Below are positions 25,198-35,781 of a stretch of 64,000 nt of DNA, piece after piece (the first letter of the stretch is position 1; each line of letters opens with the position of its first letter). The DNA is from Loripinus fragilis (taxonomy: Eukaryota; Mollusca; Bivalvia; Lucinida; Lucinidae). Under the pieces are notes generated by a model that saw nothing but the letters and a program-made list of their open reading frames with translations, was not told the DNA's origin and did no database searches. A program made the position numbers and the translations under genes. The stretch spans positions 94,507 through 158,506 of the forward strand of contig CAXHUL010000220.1 in the NCBI GenBank assembly GCA_964019695.1. The letters run 5' to 3'.

Positions 25198-25394
25198 GCA
25201 GTGGCTCAGTGGTAGAGTGTTTGACTCGAGACCGAGAGGCTGCGGGTTCGAGTCTCACCGGCTACAATGCGTTGTGGTCCTTGAGCAAGACACATCATGT
25301 ATCCTAGCTTAGTACTGGTTCAACCCAGGAAGACCCGTCCCTGTTTAACTGAAAGAATGTTGATGAGACGTAAACAATCAAATCAAAATCAAAA
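25198..25394 (+). mobile_element. tRNA-derived SINE with target-site duplications
   Basis: The 5' part has an A-box-like TGGCTCAGTGGTAGAG and a B-box GGTTCGAGTC at tRNA-like spacing, so it could carry an internal RNA polymerase III promoter. The body contains GTGGTCCTTGAGCAAGACAC, a CTTGAGCAAGACAC-type core seen in many animal SINEs, then TACTGGTTCAACCCAGGAAG and a tail of CAAATCAAAATCAAAA. The 12-bp sequence AAGTTCCAAGAA flanks it on both sides (25186-25197 and 25395-25406), the mark of LINE-mediated insertion. The second full copy is at 45321-45524. It encodes no protein. Confidence 0.92.
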
Positions 25395-25406
25395 AAGTTC
25401 CAAGAA

Positions 25407-26067
25407 ACTCAGTTATCTTAGTTCCTCATGAAACTATAATGGCAACAAACTGAAATTTATTTAATTTGAGCCCCCTACTTTGGGTAACATTTTTACAGCT
25501 TTTCTCAATGTGCAGTGCATCATAATGTCTAATTGGATGACTGGTAGCAGATGCAAGGATGCAGACATGTTGTAAATGAAACTTGTCACTGGGTGTAAGC
25601 TAAGGAATTGTTCGCAATTTTGACGCATTTAGTGCCAACATAACATTGTCTGTCATTTATTACTTACTGCTTGTTTGGGGGTGACTATTTGATTTTTAAG
25701 AGGGTGGAGAGTGGGGGGTAGGGGTGTGAGAATTCTTTGTTGTGTTATGAAAAAGGGATTCATTGTGTTTGTTCATCATCAACCGTCTAGATAGGATTTT
25801 TTAAGCATAAATTTGCAATTATTTCCTAATACCCATCAGAACTTCAAAACATATATGTGTTATGATCTAAGAGGTTAGCCAATGGAAACCGTATAGCCCA
25901 AGCGCTAGAACATGATAGTCGTATAGCAGTTGCAGATATAGATTTGGGTATTTTCAAAAAGAGGAAGCTTGCTTGTTTTTCTGGTGTTATAGAATACTAA
26001 ACATTATTGAAAGAGCGCGCCTTTTGGTTTCTTATTATTCCCCAAAACAATATCTCACAGCAATTTG
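25407..26067. other. No gene recognised
   Basis: AT-rich, with a G-rich patch at 25675-25730. Nothing coding is supported. Confidence 0.4.
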
Positions 26068-26165
26068 TTACATATGTTTTGGGTTCCCAAAAGAACCATC
26101 TCATTGAGATGGTTCTTTTGAGCAACCACAATATGTGTTTTGGTTGAAAAATAAGATTTTTTTTT
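26068..26165. mobile_element. Hairpin element, copy 3, with compensated stem
   Basis: The stem reads AAGAACCATCTCA / TGAGATGGTTCTT. Relative to copies 1 and 2 the G-C pair has become A-T on both arms, so pairing is kept. Flanks CATATGTTTTGGGTTCCC and CACAATATGTGTTTTGGTTG show it lies in the opposite orientation to copies 1 and 2. Confidence 0.83.
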
Positions 26166-26554
26166 TATTACTGCATGCACACTAATTCTGCCAACCAAAA
26201 TTGTTACATTACAAACAGTATATACTGAGGCAACTGGACTGATGGATGCCTGATTACATGTATAAGACCATATATTTGAAGGTTTTGGAGCTGCCTAAAG
26301 TTCAAATAAACTAAATGATGCCAAATGATGCCAACTTGAAATCTGATATTAGACCAATAAACAATATTTAGTATATGGCAGTGGCAACCAGATTAGATCT
26401 CTTGTGTATATAGAGCTGGACACTCAGAGGATTCCAAGTATTGCTGTCCCTGAAGATTGTTTTTACCTTAAAAAACAGTGTAGAGCCTGATATAATGCTG
26501 CATATTTAACCGTTTTTATCAACGTTTCCAGTGAGTCATAATACAGCTATTAGC

Positions 26555-26795
26555 TATTGCATTTTCTGATTCAATATGAGTAACCCCACCCACTTGGTTT
26601 GCAATAATCTTTTTGAAGCCAGCTAGTCTGATGCTGCTACTGCTTACTTTACTGTTTTGACCAAAGACTATAGATAAAGTTTACAGTTTTCCAGCTAGTA
26701 TACAAAAGGTTAGATATTATGTGCATTTTCGGATTCAGTAGTATAGTTACCCCACCCACTTGGTTGTTTGCAATAATCTTTTTGAAATTGGTATA
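26555..26795. repeat. Direct duplication of about 75 bp, spaced by about 165 bp
   Basis: GCATTTTCTGATTCA, ACCCCACCCACTTGGTT and TTTGCAATAATCTTTTTGAA appear at about 26560-26620 and again at about 26723-26790 with small changes. The sequence between is unrelated. ACCCCACCCACTGAG at 27245 may be a decayed third piece. Confidence 0.8.
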
Positions 26796-29630
26796 TGTAT
26801 TTCATTTATGCCAGGCTAGTTAAACTCTTTGCTGAAAATCATATTTCGAACCTCAAAAAGTATAGACTCTGTTCACAGGACCCTGATGCACTGGGTCTAC
26901 CATGTATGCTAATAAATGGGTCAAATTGTATTTGCTTCAAGAAAATATTAACACTGCATTAGAAAATACAAGCACTTATATTAATTCTTCTAAAATTCAG
27001 TGGTATTATTTTGTCCAATGGTCCAATTTTACCAGTGAAGAGCAGATATATTTTGTGCAGCCCCCTTTTAAACTTAGTTCAGTCAGTAGTTAACCCTCAT
27101 AGAATATTGAAGCGACTAGCTAGCAAAGGCTCTGATCAGACTGTGAGTATGCTCAGGCTGATCCGAGGCTTAATGCTGGTGGCACAAAAAATTACCACAT
27201 TGCCGTGGCTCATATTTTGTTTACACAGTCAATTATTATTATTTACCCCACCCACTGAGTTGACATTTGGGATATTGATACTAAGTGGTGATGATCATCA
27301 TAAATAGGAAATGATTAGACATTAATAATTCACACCTACCCTCTAACTAGGCATACCAAAATTACCAGCATGATGTCAGGGCCATGGGCCTCACTTATCT
27401 GATCTTAAACTCCCCAGTAATGATACATTTCTCAGTGAGAAGTAAGAAAACTCTTTTTTGACAGATCAAGATTTGCTGCATTGGTTACAGAAAAAAGAGA
27501 GTTTCTTAGGATGTTTTCCAAATTTCTCAGTCATGAAATTATACATAAATTGTTTTATGAATGGTCTAGCTACAATTAATGTATTGGTAACTGCATGAGT
27601 TTGTCCAGATTTGCAAATTGCATTTAAAAGGTCTAGCTAAGTATACTCTCATCTGGGTGCAGTCCTTATCTATTTCAAGAAAGGCACCTGATCAAATAGC
27701 CAGTCCTACAAGCTTCCTGTCACCACATTTTTGTCATTGTGCAATGTGGTCCTCGAAGGAAAATATTCGCAATTTTTACGGCCAAAATTTTTGTTTAACT
27801 AAACTAATATGAATTATACAGTAGGGTTTCATTTTTGTTACTGGAAAATATGTCTAGCACTTCATTATAATAGCTAAGCAAACTAACCAGCAAAAGTTAA
27901 TGCCCTCTGATTAAATAATTTAAAGAAAATATTTTATTTAGCACAAATGAACTGTTTTCCATGGAAAAGTTAAGCCGGAAAATCTTATGTTTGGACACTT
28001 CATAACAGACCACTTGTAAAATTGTAAATCGATCAAAGTTATTATATCTTAAATCCATACAATAAATAGGTTATGACACCCAATCATAATGGAGTATAAT
28101 CCAATGAAAATATTGGAGTTCAAATATTGACTTGTTAATCCTGCTAAAAAGCTTAAAAAATATTTTTGTAACCATTTTGGAAATTGGATATTCCTATATG
28201 AATATATAACAAGAAAAACTATAACATGTGTTACATGTTATAAACGGCGTTGTTAAAAGGTTCTTATGAGTAATAATAGATGAAGGATAATAATGAAGTT
28301 TTTTTCACAATAAGATATACATTGAAGCAGCTTTGAATTGAGTCATTAAATGCTTGACGTTTCGCTAACACATAAACTATTCAATCAGACGGTGATGGGG
28401 AAGCAAGCTTTTGTGAAAGCTTATGCTTGTTTTCAAACCACAGTGTCACCGAGACCCTTCGATTATGAATACATAAATATTAGACTTCTTCCTTAACATA
28501 ACAGCTTAGTATTAACAGCAAAGTAGTTATGTTGTAGATTTCTTCTGTTTGTGGACCCTGCCAACAAGGCAGCCAGATATATGTGTCTTTATCATTAAAC
28601 ATACAGTTTATATATCTCGCAATCAGTTGTGTGTCACACACTAAAAACAGCTTTGAATACAATCCCCTTGATTCATACATATCGACAGGAGGCTTATGTT
28701 TAAACATGGAATGGCATGGAGCCATAGGGTAACGGTATTAGGAGTTGTGTGTGGCGTATTAATTCATTTATTAAAAATCTTTTTATAAGTGAAATTCATA
28801 GTCCCTTCTCTAAGAAGTCAGAAGATGACCTCTATGTGACTGGGTATTGATCACAGAAAATCAAAAGTCATAAATAATATTTTTATGCATTTTTAAGAAG
28901 ACCCTATAATGAACATCTGATCTAATTTTCAGGTCGATATTTGCATTTAAAATACCATTTTGATGCTTGCAAACTTTGGTACCGGAATTTGGTCCCGAGT
29001 CCCGGGTATTGGTCCTGGCTTTTATTCCTTCCCAAAAATGACCTTTAATGAAAATCAATACTTGTTATCTTCAGTCTTATGAAAACCAATAATACTTGTC
29101 CGCGCGGAAAGAAAAAGCCGAAAGTTCGTGACTTCAAAAAAAATATCCCATGCATTTTCCTCCTTTAGATGGAAATAAATCAAACCCCAGTCATGAATTT
29201 GCAGGTGATAAGAAAAATCTACTATCATGATGATGCTTCCGCAATTGACACATGTATGCCTCAATGACATCGAAACAACAAATCGAATGACCTATTTTCC
29301 GTGTTTTGCCATTAATCTTTGTTAAGTGAGATAATTTTCTCTGCTTATTCATATTTTCTGCTTGCAGGCCTATTGTCGGTTCTGTTTGTTTGTTTTACAT
29401 TTTCTTGCTCCTATTTTCTAATAAAATGAAAAGTTTGTTTCTGTTTTTTGGTGAAACGAAACAGTTTAACCACGCACACTGATATAGAAAGAATGACGTC
29501 ACAATGATTTATAAAATCTACAGAAAATCAAAACTTTGCTGGTTTACATGTAAATTGCCAAATCAAAATCATAACACGTTCAACATTAATCCTTGCTCTG
29601 CACACAGATTTATGGGCGGGCCCCCAGATT
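26796..29630. other. Long AT-rich stretch, no supported gene
   Basis: The minus-strand frame at 28480-28725 has mixed composition without a recognisable domain or clear splice sites. A palindromic segment at about 28400-28432 (CAAGCTTTTGTGAAAGCTTA) recurs at about 37598-37625 and is a short dispersed repeat. A plus-strand acceptor-like site at 29354 opens only 20 codons and ends in TGA. Confidence 0.45.
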
Positions 29631-29725
29631 TTTTTTCTCAACCAAAACATATGTTGTAGGTACGCATAAGAACCGTTTGTATGAGACGGTTCTTTTGAGC
29701 ACCCAAAACACATGTTTAAACTGAT
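29631..29725. mobile_element. Hairpin element, copy 4
   Basis: Left arm AAGAACCGTTTGT, right arm ATGAGACGGTTCTTTTGAGC, flanked by CCAAAACATATGTTGTAGG and ACCCAAAACACATGTTTAAA. Two arm mismatches. Only about 120 bp separate it from copy 5. Confidence 0.82.
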
Positions 29726-29840
29726 ACCGCAATTCTATGCCAACATTTTTGCTTAACTGGCCCTATGTATGGGTATTAAAATTGTTGGATAACCAAATAA
29801 TTTGACTGAAATTATCAGGATTTTCTAAATAATCTGTACA

Positions 29841-29920
29841 TTCTGTTGGTTTTGGGTGCTTAAAAGAACCATCTCATTGAGACGGTTCCTTTGAGGTTCC
29901 ATAACATATGCATGGGTGAA
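29841..29920. mobile_element. Hairpin element, copy 5
   Basis: Left arm AAGAACCATCTCA, right arm TGAGACGGTTCCTTTGAG. The left arm carries the A-T variant and the right arm the G-C variant, so this copy looks like an uncompensated intermediate between copies 1 and 3. Confidence 0.78.
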
Positions 29921-31439
29921 AGTTCAAAATTTGCAACATCCTGAACTTTAGAAATCAAGTTCTAAAATTAGCAACTTATTTAAAATACAAGTATAATTTC
30001 ATCTGATTAATGGCAGGCTTTCTATGGTCCGAAATTCTGCCACAAATCCTTATTTCTGGAATAATCTTAAAAACTTCAAACTTTATACCATGCATATCTT
30101 TTGGTTAAGAAATTAAAATATAACAAAATACTCTTTAATTACATTATATTCTCTGTTATTGAGCAGTAACACTTTACATGATGTACAGAAACATTTGAAA
30201 TATATATAAAAGTTAACCTGCTCCATTTTAGTTTTTTGCAGATACTTGTATTTAACCCTTGCCATGATGAATATTTATATTTACTACACTCTTTCGCATT
30301 TTCTGTCCTTGTTATCCTTTTTCTTCTATGACTCCTTAAAATGTGATATCAAGACCCAGATGAAATTACACATAATGGTATGTGACATTTCATCAAGGTC
30401 TACACTTTCTGTCAAAAAATGTGATAGTCAGAGAAAATTATATAATTTTCAATTGGAAATATTTACCAGTGACCCCTTCAATATGAATTCATTGGACTAC
30501 ATGTATCTCAAGTGCTAACCAAAAGGAAGAATCAATTAGTGTTAAAAGTGGAAAACAATGTAGATCCTGATAAGATGACCTTTGCCATAATCCAGCTGAA
30601 CTGGATCTACAGTGTTTTCAAAAGCACTCACCCGAGTGCAGCATGACAAGGGTTAACAAACAGGCACATGTACATATACATGTAGTATTAACTTTTTGAT
30701 GCCAGAAAACTGTCCAAACAGTTTGGATCCAGATCTGGCCACACAGAATATTGTTCTTGCCCTTCATCCAGACTGTTTGAAATTATGATTGTTTTATAAA
30801 TGATATTTTGAAAAAGACAGCTTTAAATTTTTTTACATGTCAGTAACATCGTTTTATTGTACATATATTATTTGCAAACTGTTTTTGTACCCAAATCTCT
30901 TCTAACAGAAAGTCAGGCTGGATCTGGAGCCAAACTGTTTGGCACTCTAAGGCCAAAAGAAAAATATGCATTGTTTCCAATTACATGTCCAAATTTTTTA
31001 GGATCGCTACATGTAGGTAGGCAAACTTTTTTTATACAAAATATTTTTTTTTGTATTGAAAAAGTATGAAAATCCTTAAAGATAGTCTAAACATAGACAT
31101 TAAAATCCAGAAAGTCTTCAAAAAAGTTTGAGTAGGCACCAAAATATTAGGGTGGGTAGGGTAACCGGAAACAAGACATTTTCTTATTTTTTTCCTATTC
31201 AATTTGACAATAAACCGCAGAAACATGGTCCGCATTATTGTGTAAAAAGTGATTTAATTAATTTTCAAGGCCGACAGAAGTGAGCAAATAATAAACCATC
31301 CATGTTTGAGCAGTCTGATCAGGGACTATTCGTTCGCTGGTTTCTTTCAGAGGAGGCCTCTAGGTAGATAACTTTGAGTGGTTTGACTTGATTCTTTACA
31401 TCCCATCAACAATCTTTCAGTTATATAGGGATGGGTCTT
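29921..31439. other. No gene recognised
   Basis: An acceptor-like TTTTTTGCAG at 30240 is followed by a plus-strand ORF (30246-30518) rich in Tyr/Phe/Ser without a domain. GTTTGGATCCAGATCTGG at 30718 belongs to the GATCCAGATC palindromic module. ACATGTACATATACATGTAG clusters near 30665. Confidence 0.4.
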
Positions 31440-31540
31440 ATTTTCTTGTTTACCAACCAAAAGATGTAGTGGGTACTCAAAAGAACCACCTCAATCAGAT
31501 GGTTCTATTTGAGCACCAAAAGTAAACTTTTAAAAAGTAT
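31440..31540. mobile_element. Hairpin element, copy 6 (diverged)
   Basis: Left AAGAACCACCTCAA, right TCAGATGGTTCTATTTGAGC, with several arm mismatches. Outer motifs ACCAACCAAAAGATGTAG and GTGGGTACTC are retained. Confidence 0.72.
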
Positions 31541-31599
31541 TCACTATTTTACCATCAATAAAAAATAGATTTACACACTTATCTGGCGACAAAGACCGA

Positions 31600-32774
31600 A
31601 GATTATAAACATTTTTCATTCTCATCTCAACTTACATGTAGCATGAAATTGATCCTGCTCATAAATGTTATAATGCCAACAACTGTCGATATTCTTAAAG
31701 TTATGAGCAGGAAAAATATTAGATATGAGAGTTTTAAGTGGTATTTTAATTGGCCTTGTGAGCAAATTAAATTTCATGCTCAGCAGATTTGAGCATGAAA
31801 TAATTGTTATAACCTCAGACCCTGAACTTACACCCAGTATATTGATTAGTCATGTGGTTAACTTAAGCAATGTATAAGGATTAGTCCCGAGATTATAAAA
31901 ACTTTTCATGCTTTTCTCAGCTGAGCACAAACTTTATCAGGCTCATAAGTGACTAAGTGTTATAATGCCACAATTATTGGCATTTTAACAGTTATAACAT
32001 ACCTGTAGGTTTTGATAAACACAATTTTCGAGCAAAAAATTATAAATATTTTCTTACCCATCAGTTTTAACATATTTTTTGGGTGCTCAAAAGAACCGTC
32101 TCATTGAGACTTCTTTTGAGTACCCACACCATATGTTTTGGTTGAGAAATAAGAATATTACATTTTTGGTGCACACTTTTAACTTAAGTCCTGGTTATAA
32201 GCATGGTTTGAAAGCAACCTAAAGTCTATTTTCAACATTTTTATGAGCATTTGAAATTTCATGCTTAGTTGAGGCGAGCATGAAAAACATATTTTAACCT
32301 CTAGGCCTTTATTCATGCAATATGTACAATATGAAAGGAAAGAATCTATTTTTGAATCGCTCACGGACTTGAATCTTATCACACTAATATTAAAAAGTCT
32401 CTTTTTCAGTTTGTTACGTTTTCCTACTTGGAAGTTTTACATTTATTTAATTCTAATGAGGAAATGAGATCTCATGCTCAGCAGATTTGAGCATGAAAAA
32501 ATGTTATAGCCGCAGACCCTGAACTTGCACCCTGTATATTGATTAGTCCTGTGGTTAACTTAGGCAAGGTATATGGATTAGTCCTAAGGGTTTAAAACTT
32601 TTTTCATGCTCATCTTAACTGAGCATAAATTATATCAGGCTCATAAGTGTTAAAATGCCAACAACTATAAGCATGGTAAAGACAATGTCTGAGAGTTTGA
32701 AAGCAAAACATGTATTTTCAACATTTCAGTTTTATGAGCATTTCAAATTTCATGCTCAAGTTGTTCATGAAAAA
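31600..32774. repeat. Cluster of CATGCTCA/TGAGCATGAAA hairpin repeats
   Basis: Two long similar segments, about 31770-31985 and 32470-32655, share ATGCTCAGCAGATTTGAGCA, CAGACCCTGAACTT, GTATATTGATTAGTC and TGTGGTTAACTTA. Extra half-hairpins lie near 32245-32290 and 32735-32775. The same module is in the satellite spacers at 2070-2117 and 4620-4667. The insert nearest 32775 abuts the coding remnant of the SWIM gene. Confidence 0.8.
32030..32160. mobile_element. Hairpin element, copy 7, inserted in the CATGAAA cluster
   Basis: AAGAACCGTCTCA pairs with TGAGACTTCTTTTGAG, where a 3-base deletion (GGT) has broken the right arm. Outer motifs GTTTTAACATATTTTTTGGG and CCATATGTTTTGGTTGAG are kept. Confidence 0.8.
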
Positions 32775-33088
32775 AGTGTCAGAAACAGTCATATCTTTAA
32801 ACACTTGTATGCACTTTGCATTCAGTTCATCAGGTGAAAGAATCACATTGTCAGTGTTGTAAAGATGGGGTAAAACCTGCGGAAGTGATGGTCCTGAAAG
32901 TTTTGGTTGAGGTTTGGGGTCAGTTACACTAAATATCACAGCAGATTTATTCGCTTTCTTTAGTTTCTCAAGAAATGATGCAGTATCTGCAAAGTGAACT
33001 GGCTGTTGGTCAACGACAATGTCTTGAAGCTGTACATGAAAATTTTCTCCCTTCGGAAGGAAATTTCTTGTATAACAACTGCTTCCAC
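32775..33088 (-). pseudogene. Linker exon of the SWIM-family pseudogene, repeat-truncated
   Basis: The exon begins after a strong acceptor, GAATTTTTTTCAG|GTGGAAGC (33088). After two bases it reads GSSCYTRNFLPKGENFHVQL, then SFLEKLKKANKSAVIFSVTD, LPQVLPHLYNTD and AKCIQVFKDMTVSD. Leu-Pro-x-x-LPHLY and a following C--VF match the segment before the nuclease domain in relatives. Immediately after TVSD the sequence becomes a CATGAAA-family hairpin repeat and the homology ends. Its phase does not fit the SWIM exon directly (that one ends in phase 0), so an intermediate exon is missing or lost. Confidence 0.65.
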
Positions 33089-33269
33089 CTGAAAAAAATT
33101 CAAAAATAAGACTTTTTATTCAAAACATCTTCATGAGAAAAAACTTCAAATTACTCATGCCACATACAAGCAAGTCTGGGGGAAGGATCAGTCGACAAAT
33201 TTATCGATTAAATACACACATCCTTCTGATCCTTAATTTTTTAATGATTATTTTTACTAATGCAATTTA

Positions 33270-33325
33270 ATCCATTACATAGTTTTGGTGCTCAAAAGAA
33301 CCGTCTCACTTAGATGTATTTTGGT
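33270..33325. mobile_element. Hairpin element, copy 8 (fragment)
   Basis: TTTTGGTGCTCAAAAGAACC and GTCTCACTTAGATG retain only the left half of the hairpin. It sits in the intron between two pseudogene exons. Confidence 0.6.
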
Positions 33326-33572
33326 TTAGTACCGCAATATGGGTAGCTATTACTCTTCTAATGCCATTAAATTGCTAGGGAATCCGATGCAATGGTAGTT
33401 GATTGTCACCCTGTTGTTTATGTGATTAATGTCAATCAGATAAATTTTTAAATAAGCAAATTGATTTTCATATTTTTTTTTCAAACTGGGAAAAAAGTCA
33501 CCTAAATTACATTGCTAAAGGGGTGCGACCACTCGAAAAGAAGAACAAAAATTGGTTTTCAAGACAGATTAT

Positions 33573-33690
33573 CGCTTAATGCAGGTCAAAAGTATTGCAG
33601 AATGCTCCAAGGGGAGCATTCTGCAATACTTTCAACTTTCATTAAGCTACCATTTGTCAATAAGAGCTTTGTTTTGTCTATTTTTGAGTG
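33573..33690. repeat. Perfect hairpin and tract shared with 61.8 kb
   Basis: AAAAGTATTGCAGAATGCTC at 33589-33608 pairs with GAGCATTCTGCAATACTTT from 33613, making a stem of about 30 bp. The right arm and the sequence up to 33685, read on the minus strand, match 61799-61868 on the plus strand (GACAAAACAAAG, GACAAATGGTA, GTATTGCAGAATGCTCC). At 61.8 kb the tract is part of an open reading frame, so this may be a foldback copy of a coding fragment. Confidence 0.75.
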
Positions 33691-33760
33691 GCGGCTTGCG
33701 ACTGAATGAGGTGCCAGTCAGAGTCTGGTGATGACTCAAATAGTTTTTGCAATATATTAC

Positions 33761-33887
33761 CTTCTTGGTGTAGTTCTGGTACCAGGTGCATGGGTCAGAG
33801 GTACAAGAAACTTTGTTGAATCCAAGACGGGTGCAAGCTTCGGCTTTGAACAGGAGGGCAGCTACATGGGTGCACGTTTCTCCTAGC
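33761..33887 (-). pseudogene. SWIM-finger exon (CxH half)
   Basis: A 127-bp exon bounded by TTTTATTTCAG|GCTAGG and AACACCAAGAAG-type end with donor AAG|GTAATA. After one base that completes a codon it reads 42 residues starting LGETCTHVAALLFKAEAC and ending TWYQNYTKK. Cys and His in C-T-H are the last two zinc ligands of a SWIM motif (CxCx(n)CxH). The exon itself is undamaged, with no stop or frameshift. The SWIM finger is a zinc-binding module implicated in DNA or protein binding. Confidence 0.8.
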
Positions 33888-34793
33888 CTGAAATAAAAAT
33901 AAAATATATTCAAAGGGCCAATTTTAACTTTTTGTATACAGGGAAACACCTCAGACGGCACTTTAACAAACATTATAGACCCAGATGAAATGCGGCTTAA
34001 TGTGGAATTTGATCAGGGTCTCAGATAAAGAATGTACGAATTTTTGAAAATTAGATTTATGACCCTAGATATATACAATGGACTATCCTACTTTCATTGT
34101 ATCAATCCATAAGTATACAAAGAGTTAATAGCTACTCTTTTTACCTTTCAATGGGGAATGCGTTAATTCATGTAGGTACTAATTCCCTATTTAAGGGCAT
34201 AAAGCAGAATTGTAAATTGCAAAAGTGACATGAACATCTATGACAAAACGATGTGACATGCAAGCTGTCTGGTCAAGCTGCTGTAGTTCTTTTTTGCGGG
34301 CACTGACAGGCTTTCTCCACATTTTAAAAAACAGACTCCAGCCGTTAAGACTGCTGACATGAAATATTTGTGGCAATTTCGTGCCCAGTGTTACTGTGTG
34401 GTTAGCAAACTCAGATTAAACACTACTAGTTTTTTGACTGTACAATGTTCTCGGGTGTCAGTTGTCAGGCCGGGCACACACAACCCCTGCCTTGTGAGAG
34501 TGATCCTAATATTGGCTGGGGAGTACCGTCATGACTGTACAACTCAATCAAACAGAACAGATTTCTTTGCTGTATGCAGATATATGCCATTGCTGGTTTG
34601 TTAAAGTAAAATATATAGAATGCTCACCCTGCCATACAGGTATGGTGCACTGTGAGAATGTTGCATCCGACTTGTCACTTCATGGGGTGTGTCTGTCAGA
34701 GCTTGAGCGGGAGCTTGAGACCTCATCACTTTTGCCTTCATTTTCCTTCAGCAACAATGTGTTACTGACCTCCAGTAGGTAGCATGTTCTCAC

Positions 34794-35091
34794 CCAGCCG
34801 TTGAAAAATTGCTGATATGCTTCGAGGGAACTGTAAGCTTTCATTGTCTCTCGAGTGTATGAACCAGGCGAATCTATCAAGTACACATATATTTGTCCGA
34901 ACTCCACCGCTGGCCATTTTGAAACATCGTCAACTCACTCACTAGAAATCAGAAAGGGGTCACCCTTTTTCTACATTCTCAATACCAATGTCCTTAAGTT
35001 TTTCTTCGTACCGTCTCTTTGCAGTCTTTGACAAGTTCTTGAAGTACTCACTCATTGTTTTACCGCTATTTTCACAGAATAAACAACGCAT
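34794..35091 (-). pseudogene. N-terminal exon of the SWIM-family pseudogene
   Basis: From ATG at 35091 the frame gives 43 codons containing MSEYFKNLSKTAKRRYEEKL and DIGIEN, then TGA. Shifting by one base after the G run continues the protein with GDPFLISSE, a second TGA, then VDDVSKWPAVEFGQIYVYLI and TRETMKAYSSLEAYQQFFNGW. It ends at a good donor, GGCTGG|GTGAGA (34794/34793). A conserved pattern YxYLI-SP-YT-E--KAY-SLEAY matches the N-terminus of the SWIM/YqaJ proteins I know. A later start at 35055 (MSEYF) is equally possible. Confidence 0.72.
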
Positions 35092-35168
35092 TTTACTGTT
35101 GAATGTAACCACGAAAAACAATATGGCTGTGTAATGTTTTTTGCCCTACATTCGTTGGTGACTAGACA

Positions 35169-35781
35169 TACCGGAAAGACCCGAATTACCGGAAAGACCG
35201 CCGAAATACTGGAAAGACCAAAGAATAATAGGGAATTAAAATATGCTATCCAGTTTAAATTTAAATGCTTAGTTATGTATTAACCTGTTTGGGGACTAAA
35301 GTATGTTGTATGTTTATTTCCAATATGATTATATCGTTTTAAATATTTAACCCTCTATTCGAATCTTGTTTATTCAAAGTAATGACAAATTGGATTAAGG
35401 CCCAATTAAAGGACCATTGATAACTTATAATCCCAATCAACGTGTCAATAATGTGAATTAACCAGCCTTATTAAAGGACCCCTGTTAACACCAAGACCTA
35501 ACAATCCAATCAATGTAAATGATAAATGATAAGAAAAGGTGGACATACCAGTAATTGAATAGTTGACACTGCAAATTTAAATATGTTTTATTTGAATTTT
35601 GAAATAAACTTTTTAGATTTTTATTCTGTAATGTCCAATTTCTGTATTGTCCATTATATATAAGCAAAATATACATTTTATTATATTCATTAATCAATAA
35701 TCACCAATCAATGTTTTCTTATTATTCTTTGGTCTTTCCGGTATTTCGCGGTCTTTCCGGTAATTCGGGTCTTTCCGGTAA
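35169..35781. mobile_element. TIR element with CCGGAAAGACC repeats, TA-flanked, 613 bp
   Basis: The left end reads TACCGGAAAGACCCGAATTA, then CCGGAAAGACCGC and CTGGAAAGACCAAAGAATAA. The right end is the exact inverted order, ending GGGTCTTTCCGGTA. The TIR is about 60 bp and is built of three short direct repeats of CCGGAAAGACC. TA on both sides suits a Tc1/mariner-like target duplication, but no transposase is present and other superfamilies also duplicate TA. It lies 77 bp upstream of the pseudogene start codon. Confidence 0.88.

Larger units (their letters stand above)
32775..35091 (-). pseudogene. Broken SWIM zinc-finger gene (YqaJ-exonuclease-type family), multi-exon
   Basis: Three minus-strand pieces read in order like one protein: an N-terminal region (35091-34794), the second half of a SWIM zinc finger (33887-33761) and a linker region (33088 to about 32775). 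In the family I recognise from invertebrate genomes this order precedes a YqaJ-like viral-recombinase nuclease domain; that domain is not seen here. Damage visible in the sequence: an extra G in GGG at 34963-34965 shifts the frame into TGA (34962-34960); an in-frame TGA at 34937-34935 lies where a Trp codon (TGG) would be expected; the exon with the first half of the SWIM motif is not found; and the last piece runs into a dispersed repeat at about 32775. The gene is therefore most likely dead. Family assignment is from remembered motifs. Confidence 0.72.

Noticed and set aside
25198..25270. A tRNA gene
   Set aside because: The A and B boxes are present but the acceptor stem does not close, and the sequence continues into a SINE body with tail and target duplications.
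29341..29430. Exon after the acceptor-like TTCTGCTTGCAG
   Set aside because: Although phase 1 would fit the 19346 exon, the frame is a short hydrophobic stretch ending in TGA with no donor.
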